From: Lysobacter antibioticus
Lineage (GTDB): Bacteria; Pseudomonadota; Gammaproteobacteria; Xanthomonadales; Xanthomonadaceae
Length of the DNA stretch: 64,000 nt
Direction of reading: 5' to 3'
Assembly: GCF_001442535.1 (NCBI RefSeq)
Contig: NZ_CP013141.1
Location: 3,573,198 to 3,637,197 of the forward strand
Below, piece after piece: positions 1-8,830 of this stretch. How positions within the stretch are numbered: position 1 is the first letter of the stretch; each line of letters starts with the position of its first letter. The notes under the pieces are model-generated. The model had not been told where the DNA came from, did not search any database, and saw only the letters and a list, made by a program, of their open reading frames with translations. The position numbers and the translations under genes are program-made.

Positions 1-1315
1 CGTCGACGCGGCGCAACGGACGCGGCAGGAACACCGGGTCGATGCTCTGGCGCAGGGCCTGCAGGATCGACGCTTCGTCGAGCGTGGGCGCGACCACCAG
101 GGCGGCGATGCGGCGCACGCCGAAGGCGTCGGCGGCATCGAGCTGGAACATGGCGCCGTCGAGCACGCCTTCGATCGCGAGCAGCTTGCGGGTGAGGTCG
201 CCGAGCGAGGCGCGCTTGCCGGCGATCTCCAACAGGTCCGCGGCGCGTCCGCGCACCACGAAACGCCCGTCGGCCTCGACTTCCATCAGATCGGCGAGCA
301 CCACCGGCTCGGCCAGATGCGGCGCATGGATGGCGGTGCCGTCGGGTTGCGGGCAGATGCGCACGCCCGGCAACGGCGTCCACGCGGCCTCGCGCGCGGT
401 GCGGCGGCGGGCGAACACGCAGGTCTCGGTCGAGCCGAACACTTCGCGCACTTCGCAGCCGTAGCGCGTTTCCGCCGCCACCGCGAGTTCGACCGGCAGC
501 GGTGCGGTCGCCGAGACGATGCCGGCCAGCGGCGGCAATTCGACGCCGGATTCGACCAGCGCGCGCAGATGCACCGGCGTGGTCACCAGCAAGGGCGGGG
601 TCGGCGCATCGGCGAGCGCAAGCGCGACATCGCCCGGGAAAAACGGCCGATTTGCGTGCACCGCGACCGGGCCGAGCAAGGGCAGCAACACCGACATTTC
701 CATGCCGTACATGTGCTGCGGCGGCACCGTCGCGACCAGATAAGTGACCTCGTCGGCACGCAACAAGTCGCCCAGTGCGATGAGGTTCTGCGCGGTGCTG
801 GTGCGAAAGGCCTGCCAGGTCTTGGCATTGGGCTTGGGCTGGCCGGTGCTGCCGGAGGTGAAACCGATCGCGAGCAAGGCGGCGGTCTGCGCGGTCAATG
901 CCTCGCCGGCGTCGCGCGGCAGTTCGGTCGGCAAGCGCAGATAACGCGGCGGCAGCGGATCGAGGGCGAGATCGCCGATGCAGTAGCTGTCGGGATAACG
1001 CGCGAGCACATCGTCGACCACCGCCGGCGCGCGCGAAGGCGGCAGCAGATTGCCTTGCCCGCGCAAGGCCACCGCGCACAGGGCGACCAGGAAGCGATAG
1101 CGGTTTTCGCACAGGTTGACCGCGTATTGCGCCGCCGGCAGCGTCGCCGCGAGCGCCCGCACTTCGGCCTCGAAACTCGCGCGGTCGACGACGCCGTCGG
1201 GGCCGAACGCCAAGGCGCGCCCGGGCGCGCCCGCGACCAGCGCGAACGACTCGCCGCCGGGCGACGCAGGATCCTGGCTGAACGGAACAAGGCTCGGATC
1301 GATAACCGCTGACAT
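1..1315 (-). CDS. AMP-binding acyl/aryl synthetase, 3' part outside window
   Basis: This is an ANL-superfamily adenylate-forming enzyme that would activate a carboxylic acid with ATP for transfer to CoA or a carrier protein. About 438 residues are visible from the ATG at 1315; the rest lies beyond position 1. The adenylation signature FTSGSTGQPKP is near residue 150, followed by an A5-like FGSTET and a GRADLLEIAGKR segment typical of the start of the C-terminal lid. It is divergent from a phosphopantetheinyl transferase 208 bases away, which suggests a carrier-protein pathway; aryl-polyene or xanthomonadin-type pigment clusters have such pairs. The substrate cannot be read. Partial because of the window edge, not because of damage. 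Confidence 0.8.
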   Translation of the reverse strand, partial: MSAVIDPSLVPFSQDPASPGGESFALVAGAPGRALAFGPDGVVDRASFEAEVRALAATLPAAQYAVNLCENRYRFLVALCAVALRGQGNLLPPSRAPAVVDDVLARYPDSYCIGDLALDPLPPRYLRLPTELPRDAGEALTAQTAALLAIGFTSGSTGQPKPNAKTWQAFRTSTAQNLIALGDLLRADEVTYLVATVPPQHMYGMEMSVLLPLLGPVAVHANRPFFPGDVALALADAPTPPLLVTTPVHLRALVESGVELPPLAGIVSATAPLPVELAVAAETRYGCEVREVFGSTETCVFARRRTAREAAWTPLPGVRICPQPDGTAIHAPHLAEPVVLADLMEVEADGRFVVRGRAADLLEIAGKRASLGDLTRKLLAIEGVLDGAMFQLDAADAFGVRRIAALVVAPTLDEASILQALRQSIDPVFLPRPLRRVD

Positions 1316-1522
1316 CAATAGATTTCCCGCGACCTGAGGGCCGCTTCCAATGTGTTGCAACTTGCCCGGGCCCGCCTGATCGGCAGCTGACGGTCCCTTC
1401 GGACCCTCGCGGCCTTTCGATGCGATCGCACCGCGCCCCCGCGCTGTGCCGTCGCCAAGAACCCGTACCCCGGGGTTTAGCTTACGCTGACCGGCCTATC
1501 GGAGGCCAAAGCACACCTGTTC

Positions 1523-2134
1523 ATGTCCCTGTCCGGCCGTTCACCTTCGTCAGTCGATACGTATTCGGAACGCTCCGACGGCCACGGTGTGCGCTGGACC
1601 TGGCTGCCGCACCGGCACGGCCGACCGGCCGAACCGGAAGCGCGCGAATGGCTGGCCGGGCAGCTCGGCGATCCGGCCTTGTCGCTGACCCGCGACGGCC
1701 GCCAGCGTCCGCACCTGGATCCGCCGCACGATCGCTACGACTGCAATTGGAGCCACAGCGGCGAACGCCTGCTGGTCGCGCTGGCCCTGCAGGCCCGGGT
1801 CGGCGTCGACCTGGAGCGCCTGCAACGGCGGCCGCGCGCGTTGGAAGTGTCGGCGCGTTTTTTCACCGATCGCGAATCCGACTGGCTGCGCGCGCACCCC
1901 GATCGCGACCGCGCCTTCCTGCGCCTGTGGTGCGCCAAGGAAGCGGTGCTCAAGGCGCATGGCCACGGGCTGTCGTTCGGCCTCGACAAGCTGCGTTTCG
2001 AAGAACGCGACGACAAGCTGCGCCTGGTCGAATGCGATCCGGCCTTGGGCCGGGCGGAGCAGTGGACCTTGCGCGAGATCGAGCCGGCCCCGGGGTATCT
2101 GGGCGCGTTGGCATGGCGGCCGTTGGCGGAATAA
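1523..2134 (+). CDS. 4'-phosphopantetheinyl transferase superfamily protein
   Basis: The 203-residue product has the hallmarks of Sfp/AcpT-type transferases, which move phosphopantetheine from CoA to a serine on carrier proteins: the WSHS segment, VGVDLE holding the first Mg-binding Asp, and the WCAKEAVLKAHGHGL block with the second metal ligand and substrate Lys. The length suits the compact Sfp/HetI class. It faces away from the adenylating enzyme on the left, so the two could share a promoter region and a carrier-protein pathway. It might also be the housekeeping activator for all carrier proteins of the cell. Function of the fold is secure; its specific target is inferred. Confidence 0.85.
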   Translation: MSLSGRSPSSVDTYSERSDGHGVRWTWLPHRHGRPAEPEAREWLAGQLGDPALSLTRDGRQRPHLDPPHDRYDCNWSHSGERLLVALALQARVGVDLERLQRRPRALEVSARFFTDRESDWLRAHPDRDRAFLRLWCAKEAVLKAHGHGLSFGLDKLRFEERDDKLRLVECDPALGRAEQWTLREIEPAPGYLGALAWRPLAE

Positions 2135-2319
2135 GCGGCGCGGAATGATCGGCATCGAAGCCGCGACCTCGGGTTTCGTCGTCGGTGCGATGACGCTCGC
2201 GGCTCGGGACCGCAGGAAATCCAGTAGCACGCCGCTTCTACCCGCAAGCGACCCGACCCAGGCGTGCGCTGACCGCTCATGGCTGCGCCCGACTCGGCCC
2301 ATCGGCGATACTGTCGTCG

Positions 2320-3033
2320 ATGAATACCCCCGTCTCCCTACCGCCCGGGCTGCGCAGCGAGCTCGAAGCCGGCCTGTCCGCGCTCGCCCTCGATCCGGCC
2401 CTGGCCGCGCCCCTGCTGGACTACCTGGCCCTGCTCGCGCGCTGGAACCGCACCTACAACCTGACCGCCGTGCGCGACCCGCACGAGATGGTCGGCAAGC
2501 ACCTGCTCGACTCGCTGGCCATGCACCCCTACGTCGAGGAACTCGCCGGCCGCGGCGGCGCCCTGGCCGACCTGGGCACCGGCGCCGGCCTGCCCGGCAT
2601 TCCGCTGGCCATCGTCAAACCCGGCCTGCGCGTGACCCTGGTCGAGAGCAACGGCAAGAAGGCCCGCTTCATGCGCGAAGCCTTGCGCCAGCTGGGCCTG
2701 AAGGATGCGCGCGTGGCCGAGTCGCGAATCGAGGCCTTCGCCGAGCCCGGCGCCTACGACGCGATCACCGCGCGCGCCCTGGCGACCCTGCCGCTGATCC
2801 TCGAACTCGGCGGCCACCTGCTCAAGCCCGGCGGCGTGCTGTTGGCGATGAAGGGCGTACGCCCGGACGAGGAGATCGCCGCCCTGCCGGCCGGCTGGAG
2901 CCTGCGCTCGGTCGAACCGATGCGGGTGCCCGGCCTGGCCGCCGAGCGGCATATGGTCGTGGTCGGGCGCAGCGGCGATGCCCCGACGCTTCCTGATCCC
3001 CGGCCCCTCCCCGACTCCCGCCCTGGGGCATAA
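2320..3033 (+). CDS. rsmG: 16S rRNA (guanine527-N7)-methyltransferase RsmG
   Basis: RsmG (GidB) methylates N7 of G527 in 16S rRNA using S-adenosylmethionine. The 237-residue product shows the family N-terminal helix with [17 protein letters not shown] (around residues 38-54), the SAM-binding [14 protein letters not shown] (around 87-100), [14 protein letters not shown], and the ARALATLP segment. The C-terminus after residue 220 is a Pro-rich tail that is longer than needed for the fold. It lies 72 bases upstream of parA in the same direction; rsmG-parA-parB is the conserved order near many proteobacterial replication origins. Confidence 0.96.
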   Translation: MNTPVSLPPGLRSELEAGLSALALDPALAAPLLDYLALLARWNRTYNLTAVRDPHEMVGKHLLDSLAMHPYVEELAGRGGALADLGTGAGLPGIPLAIVKPGLRVTLVESNGKKARFMREALRQLGLKDARVAESRIEAFAEPGAYDAITARALATLPLILELGGHLLKPGGVLLAMKGVRPDEEIAALPAGWSLRSVEPMRVPGLAAERHMVVVGRSGDAPTLPDPRPLPDSRPGA

Positions 3034-3105
3034 TCCCCAGTCCGGCCGGCGCCAGGCGCCGTCCTCCTTCATGTCATCTCACCGTTACCGCAGGGGACGA
3101 GCCGC

Positions 3106-3924
3106 ATGGCCCGCATCATCGCCGTCGCCAACCAGAAAGGCGGGGTCGGCAAGACCACCACCGCGGTCAACCTCGCCGCCGCGCTCGCGCGCACGCCCAA
3201 GCGCGTCCTGCTCGTCGACCTGGACCCGCAGGGCAACGCGACCATGGGCAGCGGCATCGACAAGCGCCAGCTCGAGGACTCGGTCTGCGATGTCCTGCTC
3301 GGCGAAGCCGACGCCGCCGCGACCATCGTGCGCGCGCCCGAAGACTTCGACCTGCTGCCCGGCAACATCGACCTGACCGCGGCCGAGATCACCCTGATGG
3401 GCCAGGACGCGCGCGAGCAGCGGCTCAAGCGCGCGCTGGCGCCGCTGCGCGGCAACTACGACTTCATCATCATCGACTGCCCGCCGGCGCTGTCGTTGCT
3501 GACCCTGAACGCGCTGACCGCAGCCGACTCGATCATCGTGCCGATGCAGTGCGAGTACTACGCACTGGAAGGCCTCAGCGCGCTGGTCGACACGATCGAG
3601 GCGCTCAAGGCCAACCTCAATCCTTCACTCGAAATCGAAGGCGTATTGCGCACCATGTTCGACGTGCGCAACAACCTGGCCAACGCGGTTTCGGCCGAAC
3701 TCACCAATCACTTCGGCGACCGCGTGTTCCGGACCATCGTGCCGCGCAACGTGCGCCTGGCCGAGGCCCCGAGCCACGGCCAGAGCATCGTCGGCTACGA
3801 CAAGGCCAGCCGCGGCGGCATCGCTTATCTGGGCCTGGCCGGCGAGGTGCTGCGTCGCCAGCGCGAACGCGACCAGGCCGCCAAGACCGCCGCGCGCGCC
3901 GTCACTGCGGAGACCCCGGCATGA
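3106..3924 (+). CDS. parA: chromosome partitioning ATPase ParA
   Basis: ParA is a Walker-type ATPase that binds DNA nonspecifically and moves ParB-parS complexes to the cell poles. The 272-residue product begins with a deviant Walker A, NQKGGVGKTT (residues 8-17), and has VDLDPQGNAT (Walker A') and IIDCPPALSLL (Walker B) as expected of the small chromosomal type without an N-terminal DNA-binding domain. Its stop overlaps the parB start by an ATGA, so the two are translationally coupled. A lysine/arginine-rich stretch before the C-terminus fits DNA binding. Confidence 0.97.
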   Translation: MARIIAVANQKGGVGKTTTAVNLAAALARTPKRVLLVDLDPQGNATMGSGIDKRQLEDSVCDVLLGEADAAATIVRAPEDFDLLPGNIDLTAAEITLMGQDAREQRLKRALAPLRGNYDFIIIDCPPALSLLTLNALTAADSIIVPMQCEYYALEGLSALVDTIEALKANLNPSLEIEGVLRTMFDVRNNLANAVSAELTNHFGDRVFRTIVPRNVRLAEAPSHGQSIVGYDKASRGGIAYLGLAGEVLRRQRERDQAAKTAARAVTAETPA

Positions 3925-4838
3925 GTCACCCTGCCAAGAAGCGCGGCCTCGGCCGCGGCCTCGAAGCCCTGCTCGGCCCCAAGGCCGCCGCCGAAGCGCC
4001 GACCCTGGTCGAAGCCCAGCCCGGCGATCTGTTGCGCAACCTGCCGGTCGACTCGCTGAGCCCCGGCAAGTACCAGCCGCGCAAGCACTGGGACGAGGAC
4101 AAGCTCGCCGAGCTGGCCGAGTCGATCAAGGCCCAGGGCGTGATCCAGCCCATCGTGGTGCGCGAGATCGGCGAGAAGGGCGGCAAGACCTACGAGATCA
4201 TCGCCGGCGAGCGCCGCTGGCGCGCCTCGCGCCTGGCCGGGCTCGACGTGATCCCGGTGGTGATCCGCGAAGTCGACGACCGCACCGTGGTCGCGATGGC
4301 GCTGATCGAGAACATCCAGCGCGAAGACCTCAATCCGCTCGAAGAAGCCACCGCGTTGCAACGGCTGATCGACGAATTCGACCTCACCCACGCCCAGGCC
4401 GCCGAAGCGGTCGGCCGTTCGCGCGCGGCGGTGTCCAACCTGCTGCGCCTGCTCGAACTGCCGAGCGAGATCCGCATCCTGGTCGAAACCCGCGCCCTCG
4501 AGATGGGCCATGCGCGCGCCCTGCTGACGCTGGCCCCGCAGGCGGCGATCGCGCTGGCCCGCCAGGCCGCCGAAAACCAGTGGTCGGTGCGCGATGTCGA
4601 ACACCGCGTGCAGCAGCTCGCCGCCGGCAAGGTGCCGGTATCGGGCAAGCCCAAGCCGGCCAAGGCCAAGCCGCAGGCCGACATCGTCACCCTGGAGCGC
4701 GAGCTGTCGGAATCGCTGAGCACCAAGGTCAACGTGCTGCACGGCCGCGGCGGCAAGGGCCGCCTGGTCATCCACTACACCGACCTGGATTCGCTCGAAG
4801 GCGTGCTGGAACGGCTGCGCGGCAAGGTCGAGGCGTAA
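3921..4838 (+). CDS. parB: chromosome partitioning protein ParB
   Basis: ParB is the CTP-dependent clamp that loads at parS and spreads on neighbouring DNA. The ATG overlapping the parA stop starts a 305-residue protein that opens with the typical KKRGLGRGLEALLG. The ParB/Srx domain carries YQPRKHWD and the CTP-binding GERRWRASRLAGL, then the ENIQREDLNPLEEA segment, a helix-turn-helix near residues 160-190 (AEAVGRSRAAVSNLLRLLELP), and a C-terminal dimerisation domain that follows a Lys/Pro-rich linker. A longer in-frame reading from 3549 exists but lies inside parA and is rejected. I saw no parS palindrome in the window. Confidence 0.97.
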   Translation: MSHPAKKRGLGRGLEALLGPKAAAEAPTLVEAQPGDLLRNLPVDSLSPGKYQPRKHWDEDKLAELAESIKAQGVIQPIVVREIGEKGGKTYEIIAGERRWRASRLAGLDVIPVVIREVDDRTVVAMALIENIQREDLNPLEEATALQRLIDEFDLTHAQAAEAVGRSRAAVSNLLRLLELPSEIRILVETRALEMGHARALLTLAPQAAIALARQAAENQWSVRDVEHRVQQLAAGKVPVSGKPKPAKAKPQADIVTLERELSESLSTKVNVLHGRGGKGRLVIHYTDLDSLEGVLERLRGKVEA

Positions 4839-5188
4839 GCGGCGACTACCGGCACACTGCCGCACAAGCGGCGTCCGGCCCGACTTCGGCGAGGCCCCGA
4901 GACCTCGACGCTCGCATCGGACCGGCGGGTTCGCGGTCGCGGCTCACGCCGCTCCTACCCTTTGAGCCCATGCCGCGCCCCTGGCTGCGCCGCGGCAAGC
5001 TGAGCACGGGCTCGATTCGTCCGGCATAGCCTGCGGGGACGAGCCGGGGCCGTCCTGTGACGCTTTACGGCGGCAGGGCCGGATCGATCCACTAAAATGC
5101 TCCGTCCATCTTGGCCGGCCGCATCGCACCGCCGTTCGAGCGCCCGCCGTTCGACCGCCAATACCGACACCACCGAAAGGAGATTCGT
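4839..5188. other. intergenic region with one REP palindrome
   Basis: No gene is seen in these 350 bases between parB and the next exported protein. It holds one REP-type palindrome at 4935-4960 and a purine-rich ribosome-binding site (GAAAGGAG) just before the start at 5189. Confidence 0.6.
4935..4960 (-). repeat. REP-type palindrome
   Basis: This is one copy of the family with the imperfect palindrome core GGCTCACGCCGCTCCTACC. The same core recurs at 8610, 8732, 11388, 11452, four times in 36088-36312, and at 57694 and 57739. Single-stranded copies would fold into a short GC hairpin with a GTAGGAG flank, as xanthomonad REPs do. Confidence 0.8.
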
Positions 5189-5620
5189 ATGAAATGGATT
5201 GCCGCCGCCACCTTGTTGCTGGCACCGGCCCTGGCCTTCGCACAGTCGGGCACCTGCCCCGAACTCAGCGACCCCAGCCTGAAATGGGGCGAGCGCCAGG
5301 GCGCCAACTACACCATCTGCTACCTCGAACTGCCGTCGAGCCTCGGCGCCGGCTCGGGCCTGGGCGTGTACCTCGGCCAGCGCAGCTTCAAGCCGGGCAA
5401 GAAGGCCCGCGCCGAGAAGGGCACGGTCGGCACCCAGGCGGTGACCTGGTTCAAGAAGGCCACCGTCAACAACGCGCGGCCGTATTCGCGCGAAACCCAG
5501 ATCAACCTGCCGGGCGCCAAGCCCAAGAGCAAGGTCAAGGTCTATGTCTGGATCGATGCGAGCAGCCAGGAACAACTCGACGAGGCCTTCGGCCTGTCGA
5601 AGCAGATCGCGGTGAACTGA
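5189..5620 (+). CDS. small exported protein of unknown function (paralogue of next gene)
   Basis: The 143-residue product starts with a clear signal peptide (MKWIAAATLLLAPALAFAQ, cleavage after Ala18). The start at 5189 is chosen because GAAAGGAG lies just ahead and the signal peptide follows at once; the in-frame upstream extension to 5111 looks non-coding. The mature part has two Cys (TCPELSD and YTICYLEL), a GLGVYLG segment, and a C-terminal VYVWIDASSQEQLDEAF. The protein at 5711 shares this layout: Cys near the mature N-terminus, xxCY, VYLG, PYxRET and VxIWIxA. Both are probably periplasmic beta-rich proteins. I do not recognise a family and assign no function. Confidence 0.8.
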   Translation: MKWIAAATLLLAPALAFAQSGTCPELSDPSLKWGERQGANYTICYLELPSSLGAGSGLGVYLGQRSFKPGKKARAEKGTVGTQAVTWFKKATVNNARPYSRETQINLPGAKPKSKVKVYVWIDASSQEQLDEAFGLSKQIAVN

Positions 5621-5710
5621 GCGCAACGAAACTCGCGACCGCGGCACGCGCGCCATGCGCGCGCCGCGGAGCGAGCGGATAATGACCGCCCGCCATCGCC
5701 CTAGGCCCGC

Positions 5711-6190
5711 ATGATCCGATCTGCTGCATTGTCGTTGCTGCTCGCGCTGGCGATTCCGGCCGATGCCTGGGCGACGGCAGCCAGAGCGGTCTGTCCGCCG
5801 CTGCCTCCCGCCAGCGGCTTGCGTTGGCTCCATCAGCAAGGCCCGGATTTCGAGCTTTGCTACGCCGGACGCGGCCCGATCGATCAGAACGATCCTGATC
5901 GCGAAGCGGCCTTCAGCGTTTACCTCGGAAATTTTTCGGGCTTCGACAGACGCCCCCGGCCCGGCGGCGAAATCGGCCGTGTCGGCAGGTTTCCGGTGCT
6001 TTGGTACGCGGCAAACAGGCATCGCAGCCGTGACGACAGGCCTCGCAACCCTTATGCGAGAGAAACCTTGATCGTCTTGCCCACCCCCAAGCGCGCGTAC
6101 GCGAGAACGGTGCATATCTGGATCAACGCACGCAGTTTCTCCGAACTCGACGATAGTCTCCGCATCCTCAGCCGGGTCCAATTCGAATGA
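5711..6190 (+). CDS. small exported protein of unknown function (paralogue of previous gene)
   Basis: This 159-residue protein has a signal peptide (MIRSAALSLLLALAIPADAWA) and aligns through its whole length with the product at 5189: VCPPLP/TCPELS, FELCYAG/YTICYLE, SVYLGNF/GVYLGQR, NPYARETLIVLP/RPYSRETQINLP, and VHIWINARSFSELDDSL/VYVWIDASSQEQLDEAF. The two are diverged duplicates 90 bases apart. Its stop overlaps the epimerase start by ATGA, so it is coupled to a surface-sugar gene, which hints at an envelope role without proving it. Confidence 0.78.
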   Translation: MIRSAALSLLLALAIPADAWATAARAVCPPLPPASGLRWLHQQGPDFELCYAGRGPIDQNDPDREAAFSVYLGNFSGFDRRPRPGGEIGRVGRFPVLWYAANRHRSRDDRPRNPYARETLIVLPTPKRAYARTVHIWINARSFSELDDSLRILSRVQFE

Positions 6191-7152
6191 CCATCCTCGT
6201 CACCGGCGCAGCCGGCTTCATCGGCGCCTACGTCTGCCGCGCCCTGCGCGCGCAAGGCCAGGCGGTGGTCGGCCTCGACAACTACAACGACTACTACGAC
6301 CCGCAACTCAAGCGCGACCGCGTCGCCGCGCTGTGCCCGGACGTCGATATCCGCGCGATCGACCTCGGCGATCGCGACGGCCTGGCCGCGCTGTTCGACG
6401 AGGTCCGGCCCGAGCGCGTGATCCATCTCGCCGCCCAGGCCGGCGTGCGTTACTCGTTGACCCATCCGCACGCTTACGTCGACAGCAACCTGGCCGGCTT
6501 CGTCAATCTGCTCGAGCTGTGCCGGCACCGCGACGTGCGCCATCTGGTCTACGCCAGCTCCTCCTCGGTGTACGGCGATTCGGCGACGCCGCCGTTCTCC
6601 GAAGACCAGCGCATCGACCAGCCGCGCTCGCTGTACGCGGCGACCAAGGCCGCCAACGAGTTGATGGCGCATACCTACGCCCACCTGTACGGCCTGCACG
6701 CGACCGGCCTGCGCTTCTTCACCGTCTACGGCCCTTGGGGCCGCCCCGACATGGCGCCGTTGCTGTTCTCGCGCGCGGTCCTGGTCGGGAGCCCGATCGA
6801 GGTGTTCAACCACGGCAAGATGCGCCGCGACTTCACCTACATCGACGACATCGTCGCCGGCGTACTCGGCGCGCTCGCACACCCCTCCGAGCAGGACCCG
6901 CCGCATCGGGTGTTCAATCTGGGCAACCACACCCCGGTCGAACTCGAACGCTTCATCGCGGTTATCGAGGAAGCCGCCGGCCGCAACGCCGAGAAGGTCT
7001 ACAAGCCGATGCAGCCGGGTGACATGATCGAAACCATGGCCGACACCCGCCGCGCCCAGGCGGCGTTCGGCTTCAAGCCGAGCACCGCGATCGAGCTCGG
7101 CCTGCCGCGGGTGGTCGACTGGTGCCGCAGCTATTTCGGCGACCGCGCCTGA
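6187..7152 (+). CDS. NAD-dependent nucleotide-sugar epimerase (UDP-glucuronate 4-epimerase-like)
   Basis: This extended-SDR enzyme of 321 residues starts with the NAD-binding GAAGFIGAYV and has LDNYNDYYDPQLK, which is typical of UDP-glucuronate 4-epimerase (CapI/WbpP-like) proteins, then HLAAQAGVRYSL, the YASSSSVYG strand with the catalytic Ser/Thr region, and YAATKAANE with the Tyr-x3-Lys pair. RFFTVYGPWGRPDMA and RDFTYIDDIV complete the match. It would invert C4 of a UDP-uronic acid for LPS or exopolysaccharide. It is coupled to the preceding exported protein by ATGA; the glycosyltransferase that follows 336 bases later is on the same strand. Confidence 0.9.
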   Translation: MTILVTGAAGFIGAYVCRALRAQGQAVVGLDNYNDYYDPQLKRDRVAALCPDVDIRAIDLGDRDGLAALFDEVRPERVIHLAAQAGVRYSLTHPHAYVDSNLAGFVNLLELCRHRDVRHLVYASSSSVYGDSATPPFSEDQRIDQPRSLYAATKAANELMAHTYAHLYGLHATGLRFFTVYGPWGRPDMAPLLFSRAVLVGSPIEVFNHGKMRRDFTYIDDIVAGVLGALAHPSEQDPPHRVFNLGNHTPVELERFIAVIEEAAGRNAEKVYKPMQPGDMIETMADTRRAQAAFGFKPSTAIELGLPRVVDWCRSYFGDRA

Positions 7153-7488
7153 GCCCATCGCCGGTTGTGGCGCGGCCGCGGCCGGCCGGACCGGCGCTTC
7201 CCGGCGGCACCGTGACGATGTGAAGATCCGGCTCGCCGCCGCGATGACACACTACCCGGGCCCCATCGCAGCCGCGGTCGGGTCCGGCAGTAAAACTCAA
7301 CCCCTCTGCAGTTCCCTTCCCCTCGGGGGAGGCAGCCCGAAAGACCGGGCGCCCGGCCGCTCCGCCGTATCGGGGAGCGAGCTGCCGTCGCGTACCGGCG
7401 GCCGCGTATGCACTCGCCCGCATCGCGCCCGCCCCTGCCTGTCCGCTCCAGGGCGCAATCGCATCGAATCCATCGCGAGTTCCAAGCA
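7153..7488. other. intergenic region without a recognised gene
   Basis: These 336 bases between the epimerase and the glycosyltransferase contain no convincing coding region. Open frames here lack codon bias and family motifs. Short GC-rich inverted stretches such as CCCTCGGGGGAGG are present but have no clear role. Confidence 0.5.
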
Positions 7489-8229
7489 ATGACGCAAAGC
7501 CCACAACTGTCCGTCGTCGTACCGGTGTTCAACGAACAGGACAACGTCGCCCCGCTGATCCAGGAAATCACCACCGCGCTGCGCGGCCGCGCGCCGTCCG
7601 ACGGCGGCGATTTCGAGATCGTCTATGTCGACGACCACTCGCGCGACGGCACCCTGGCCGCGCTGGAAGCGCTGAAGGCCGGCGTGCCCGAGCTGCGCGT
7701 GCTGCACCACGTCACCCAGAGCGGGCAGAGCACGGCGGTGCGCAACGGGGTCAAGGCCGCGCGCGGCGCCTGGATCGCGACCCTCGACGGCGACGGCCAG
7801 AACGACCCGGCCGACATCCCCAAGCTGCTCGCCAAGCGCGCCGAGTCCGCCGCCGAAGTGAAGCTGTTCGCGGGCTGGCGGGTCAACCGCCAGGACTCCG
7901 GCAGCAAGCGCTGGGCCTCCAAATGGGCCAACGCGATCCGCAGCCGCATGCTGCGCGACGACACCCCCGACACCGGCTGCGGCATCAAGCTGTTCGAGCG
8001 TGCCGCCTTCCTCGAACTGCCGTACTTCAACCACATGCACCGCTACCTGCCGGCGCTGATGCAGCGCGCCGGCTGGAAGACCGTCAGCGTGCCGGTCAAC
8101 CACCGCGCCCGCAGCACCGGCGTATCCAAGTACAACAACCTCAACCGCGCCCTGGTCGGCATCGCCGACCTGCGCGGCGTCGCCTGGCTGATCCGCCGGG
8201 CCAAGGTCACCGCCATCGTCGAACGCTGA
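7489..8229 (+). CDS. family 2 glycosyltransferase (polyprenyl-phosphate sugar transferase type)
   Basis: The 246-residue protein has the GT-A fold of dolichol-phosphate-mannose synthase-like enzymes: LSVVVPVFNEQDNV at the N-terminus, VYVDDHSRDGT with the nucleotide-binding Asp residues, and ATLDGDGQNDPADI holding the DxD-type metal site, then the GCGIKLF and HRYLPALMQRAGW segments. It lacks C-terminal membrane helices and so differs from ArnC/GtrB. The start at 7489 is preferred over 7408 because homology begins at TQSPQLSVVV. The next gene encodes a LAB_N membrane protein, and this pair is a recurring xanthomonad arrangement, probably for building or flipping a lipid-linked sugar. Confidence 0.88.
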   Translation: MTQSPQLSVVVPVFNEQDNVAPLIQEITTALRGRAPSDGGDFEIVYVDDHSRDGTLAALEALKAGVPELRVLHHVTQSGQSTAVRNGVKAARGAWIATLDGDGQNDPADIPKLLAKRAESAAEVKLFAGWRVNRQDSGSKRWASKWANAIRSRMLRDDTPDTGCGIKLFERAAFLELPYFNHMHRYLPALMQRAGWKTVSVPVNHRARSTGVSKYNNLNRALVGIADLRGVAWLIRRAKVTAIVER

Positions 8230-8237
8230 GGCCGGGC

Positions 8238-8573
8238 ATGGACTTCATGAACTCCCCGATTACGTGGTTGGCCTGGACCGGCCTGCACATGTCGCCGTGG
8301 AAACTGATCGGCCTGGTCGGCGCCTTCATGTTCGGCGGCCGCTGGCTGGTCCAGTTCGTCGCCAGCAAGCGCCACGGCAAGCCGGTGATCCCGCGCGCGT
8401 TCTGGTACATGAGCCTGGTCGGCAGCGTGATGACCCTGAGCTACTTCGTGTTCTCGCAGAAGCAGGACTCGGTCGGGGTGATCCAGAACCTGTTCCCGGC
8501 CTTCACCGCCGCCTACAGCCTGTACCTGGACATCAAGCACCGCGGCTGGCACCGCGACCGCAACGGCCACTAG
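8238..8573 (+). CDS. LAB_N (lipid A biosynthesis N-terminal) domain membrane protein
   Basis: This 111-residue integral membrane protein has about three helices (LIGLVGAFMFGGRWLVQFVAS, the region after IPRAFWYMSLVGSVMTLSY, and IQNLFPAFTAAYSLYLDI) and the family signature WLVQFVASKRHGKPVIPRAFWYMS in a conserved central block. Related proteins occur alone or fused to glycosyltransferases and may form small multidrug-resistance-like flippases. It starts 9 bases after the glycosyltransferase stop, so the two form an operon. Substrate unknown. Confidence 0.88.
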   Translation: MDFMNSPITWLAWTGLHMSPWKLIGLVGAFMFGGRWLVQFVASKRHGKPVIPRAFWYMSLVGSVMTLSYFVFSQKQDSVGVIQNLFPAFTAAYSLYLDIKHRGWHRDRNGH

Positions 8574-8609
8574 GCGTCTCAAGCCTTCGTGCGACACGCG
8601 GGTTTTCAA

Positions 8610-8634
8610 GGGTAGGAGCGGCGCAAGCCGCGAC
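8610..8634 (+). repeat. REP-type palindrome, left half of inverted pair
   Basis: GTAGGAGCGGCGCAAGCC core; it is the reverse complement orientation of the copy at 8732, forming a BIME-like head-to-head pair downstream of the LAB_N gene. Confidence 0.8.
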
Positions 8635-8731
8635 AACGCCACCCCGACCACCGCGTCCCCACTCCTAGCCTGCGGCTCCATCCGCCCTTGGAACCTCCAA
8701 CGGGCCCCTCCGCCGCGATCTGCCAGCCCGC

Positions 8732-8757
8732 GGTCGCGGCTCGCGCCGCTCCTACCC
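8732..8757 (-). repeat. REP-type palindrome, right half of inverted pair
   Basis: GGCTCGCGCCGCTCCTACC core in the orientation opposite to the copy at 8610. Confidence 0.8.
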
Positions 8758-8801
8758 AGGGAGCTGGCCGGCGGTTTCGCTCATCCCCGCCCCCCAAGTG
8801 C

Positions 8802-8830
8802 TTGTTCCGGCTTGCATTTGCCGGCATAAT
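8802..8830 (+). promoter_or_regulatory. sigma70-type promoter upstream of rpmB
   Basis: TTGTTC at 8802-8807 and CATAAT at 8825-8830 are separated by 17 bases, close to the sigma70 consensus. It faces rpmB-rpmG; the transcript would have an unusually long leader of about 185 bases. Confidence 0.5.

Noticed and set aside
2190..2260. Possible REP copy between the phosphopantetheinyl transferase and rsmG
   Set aside because: Only fragments such as GCCGCTTCTACCC match; the other arm is too diverged to call.
3549..3920. N-terminal extension of ParB to 3549
   Set aside because: The extension lies within parA in another frame and is Arg-rich; the ATG at 3921 gives the normal ParB N-terminus and ATGA coupling.
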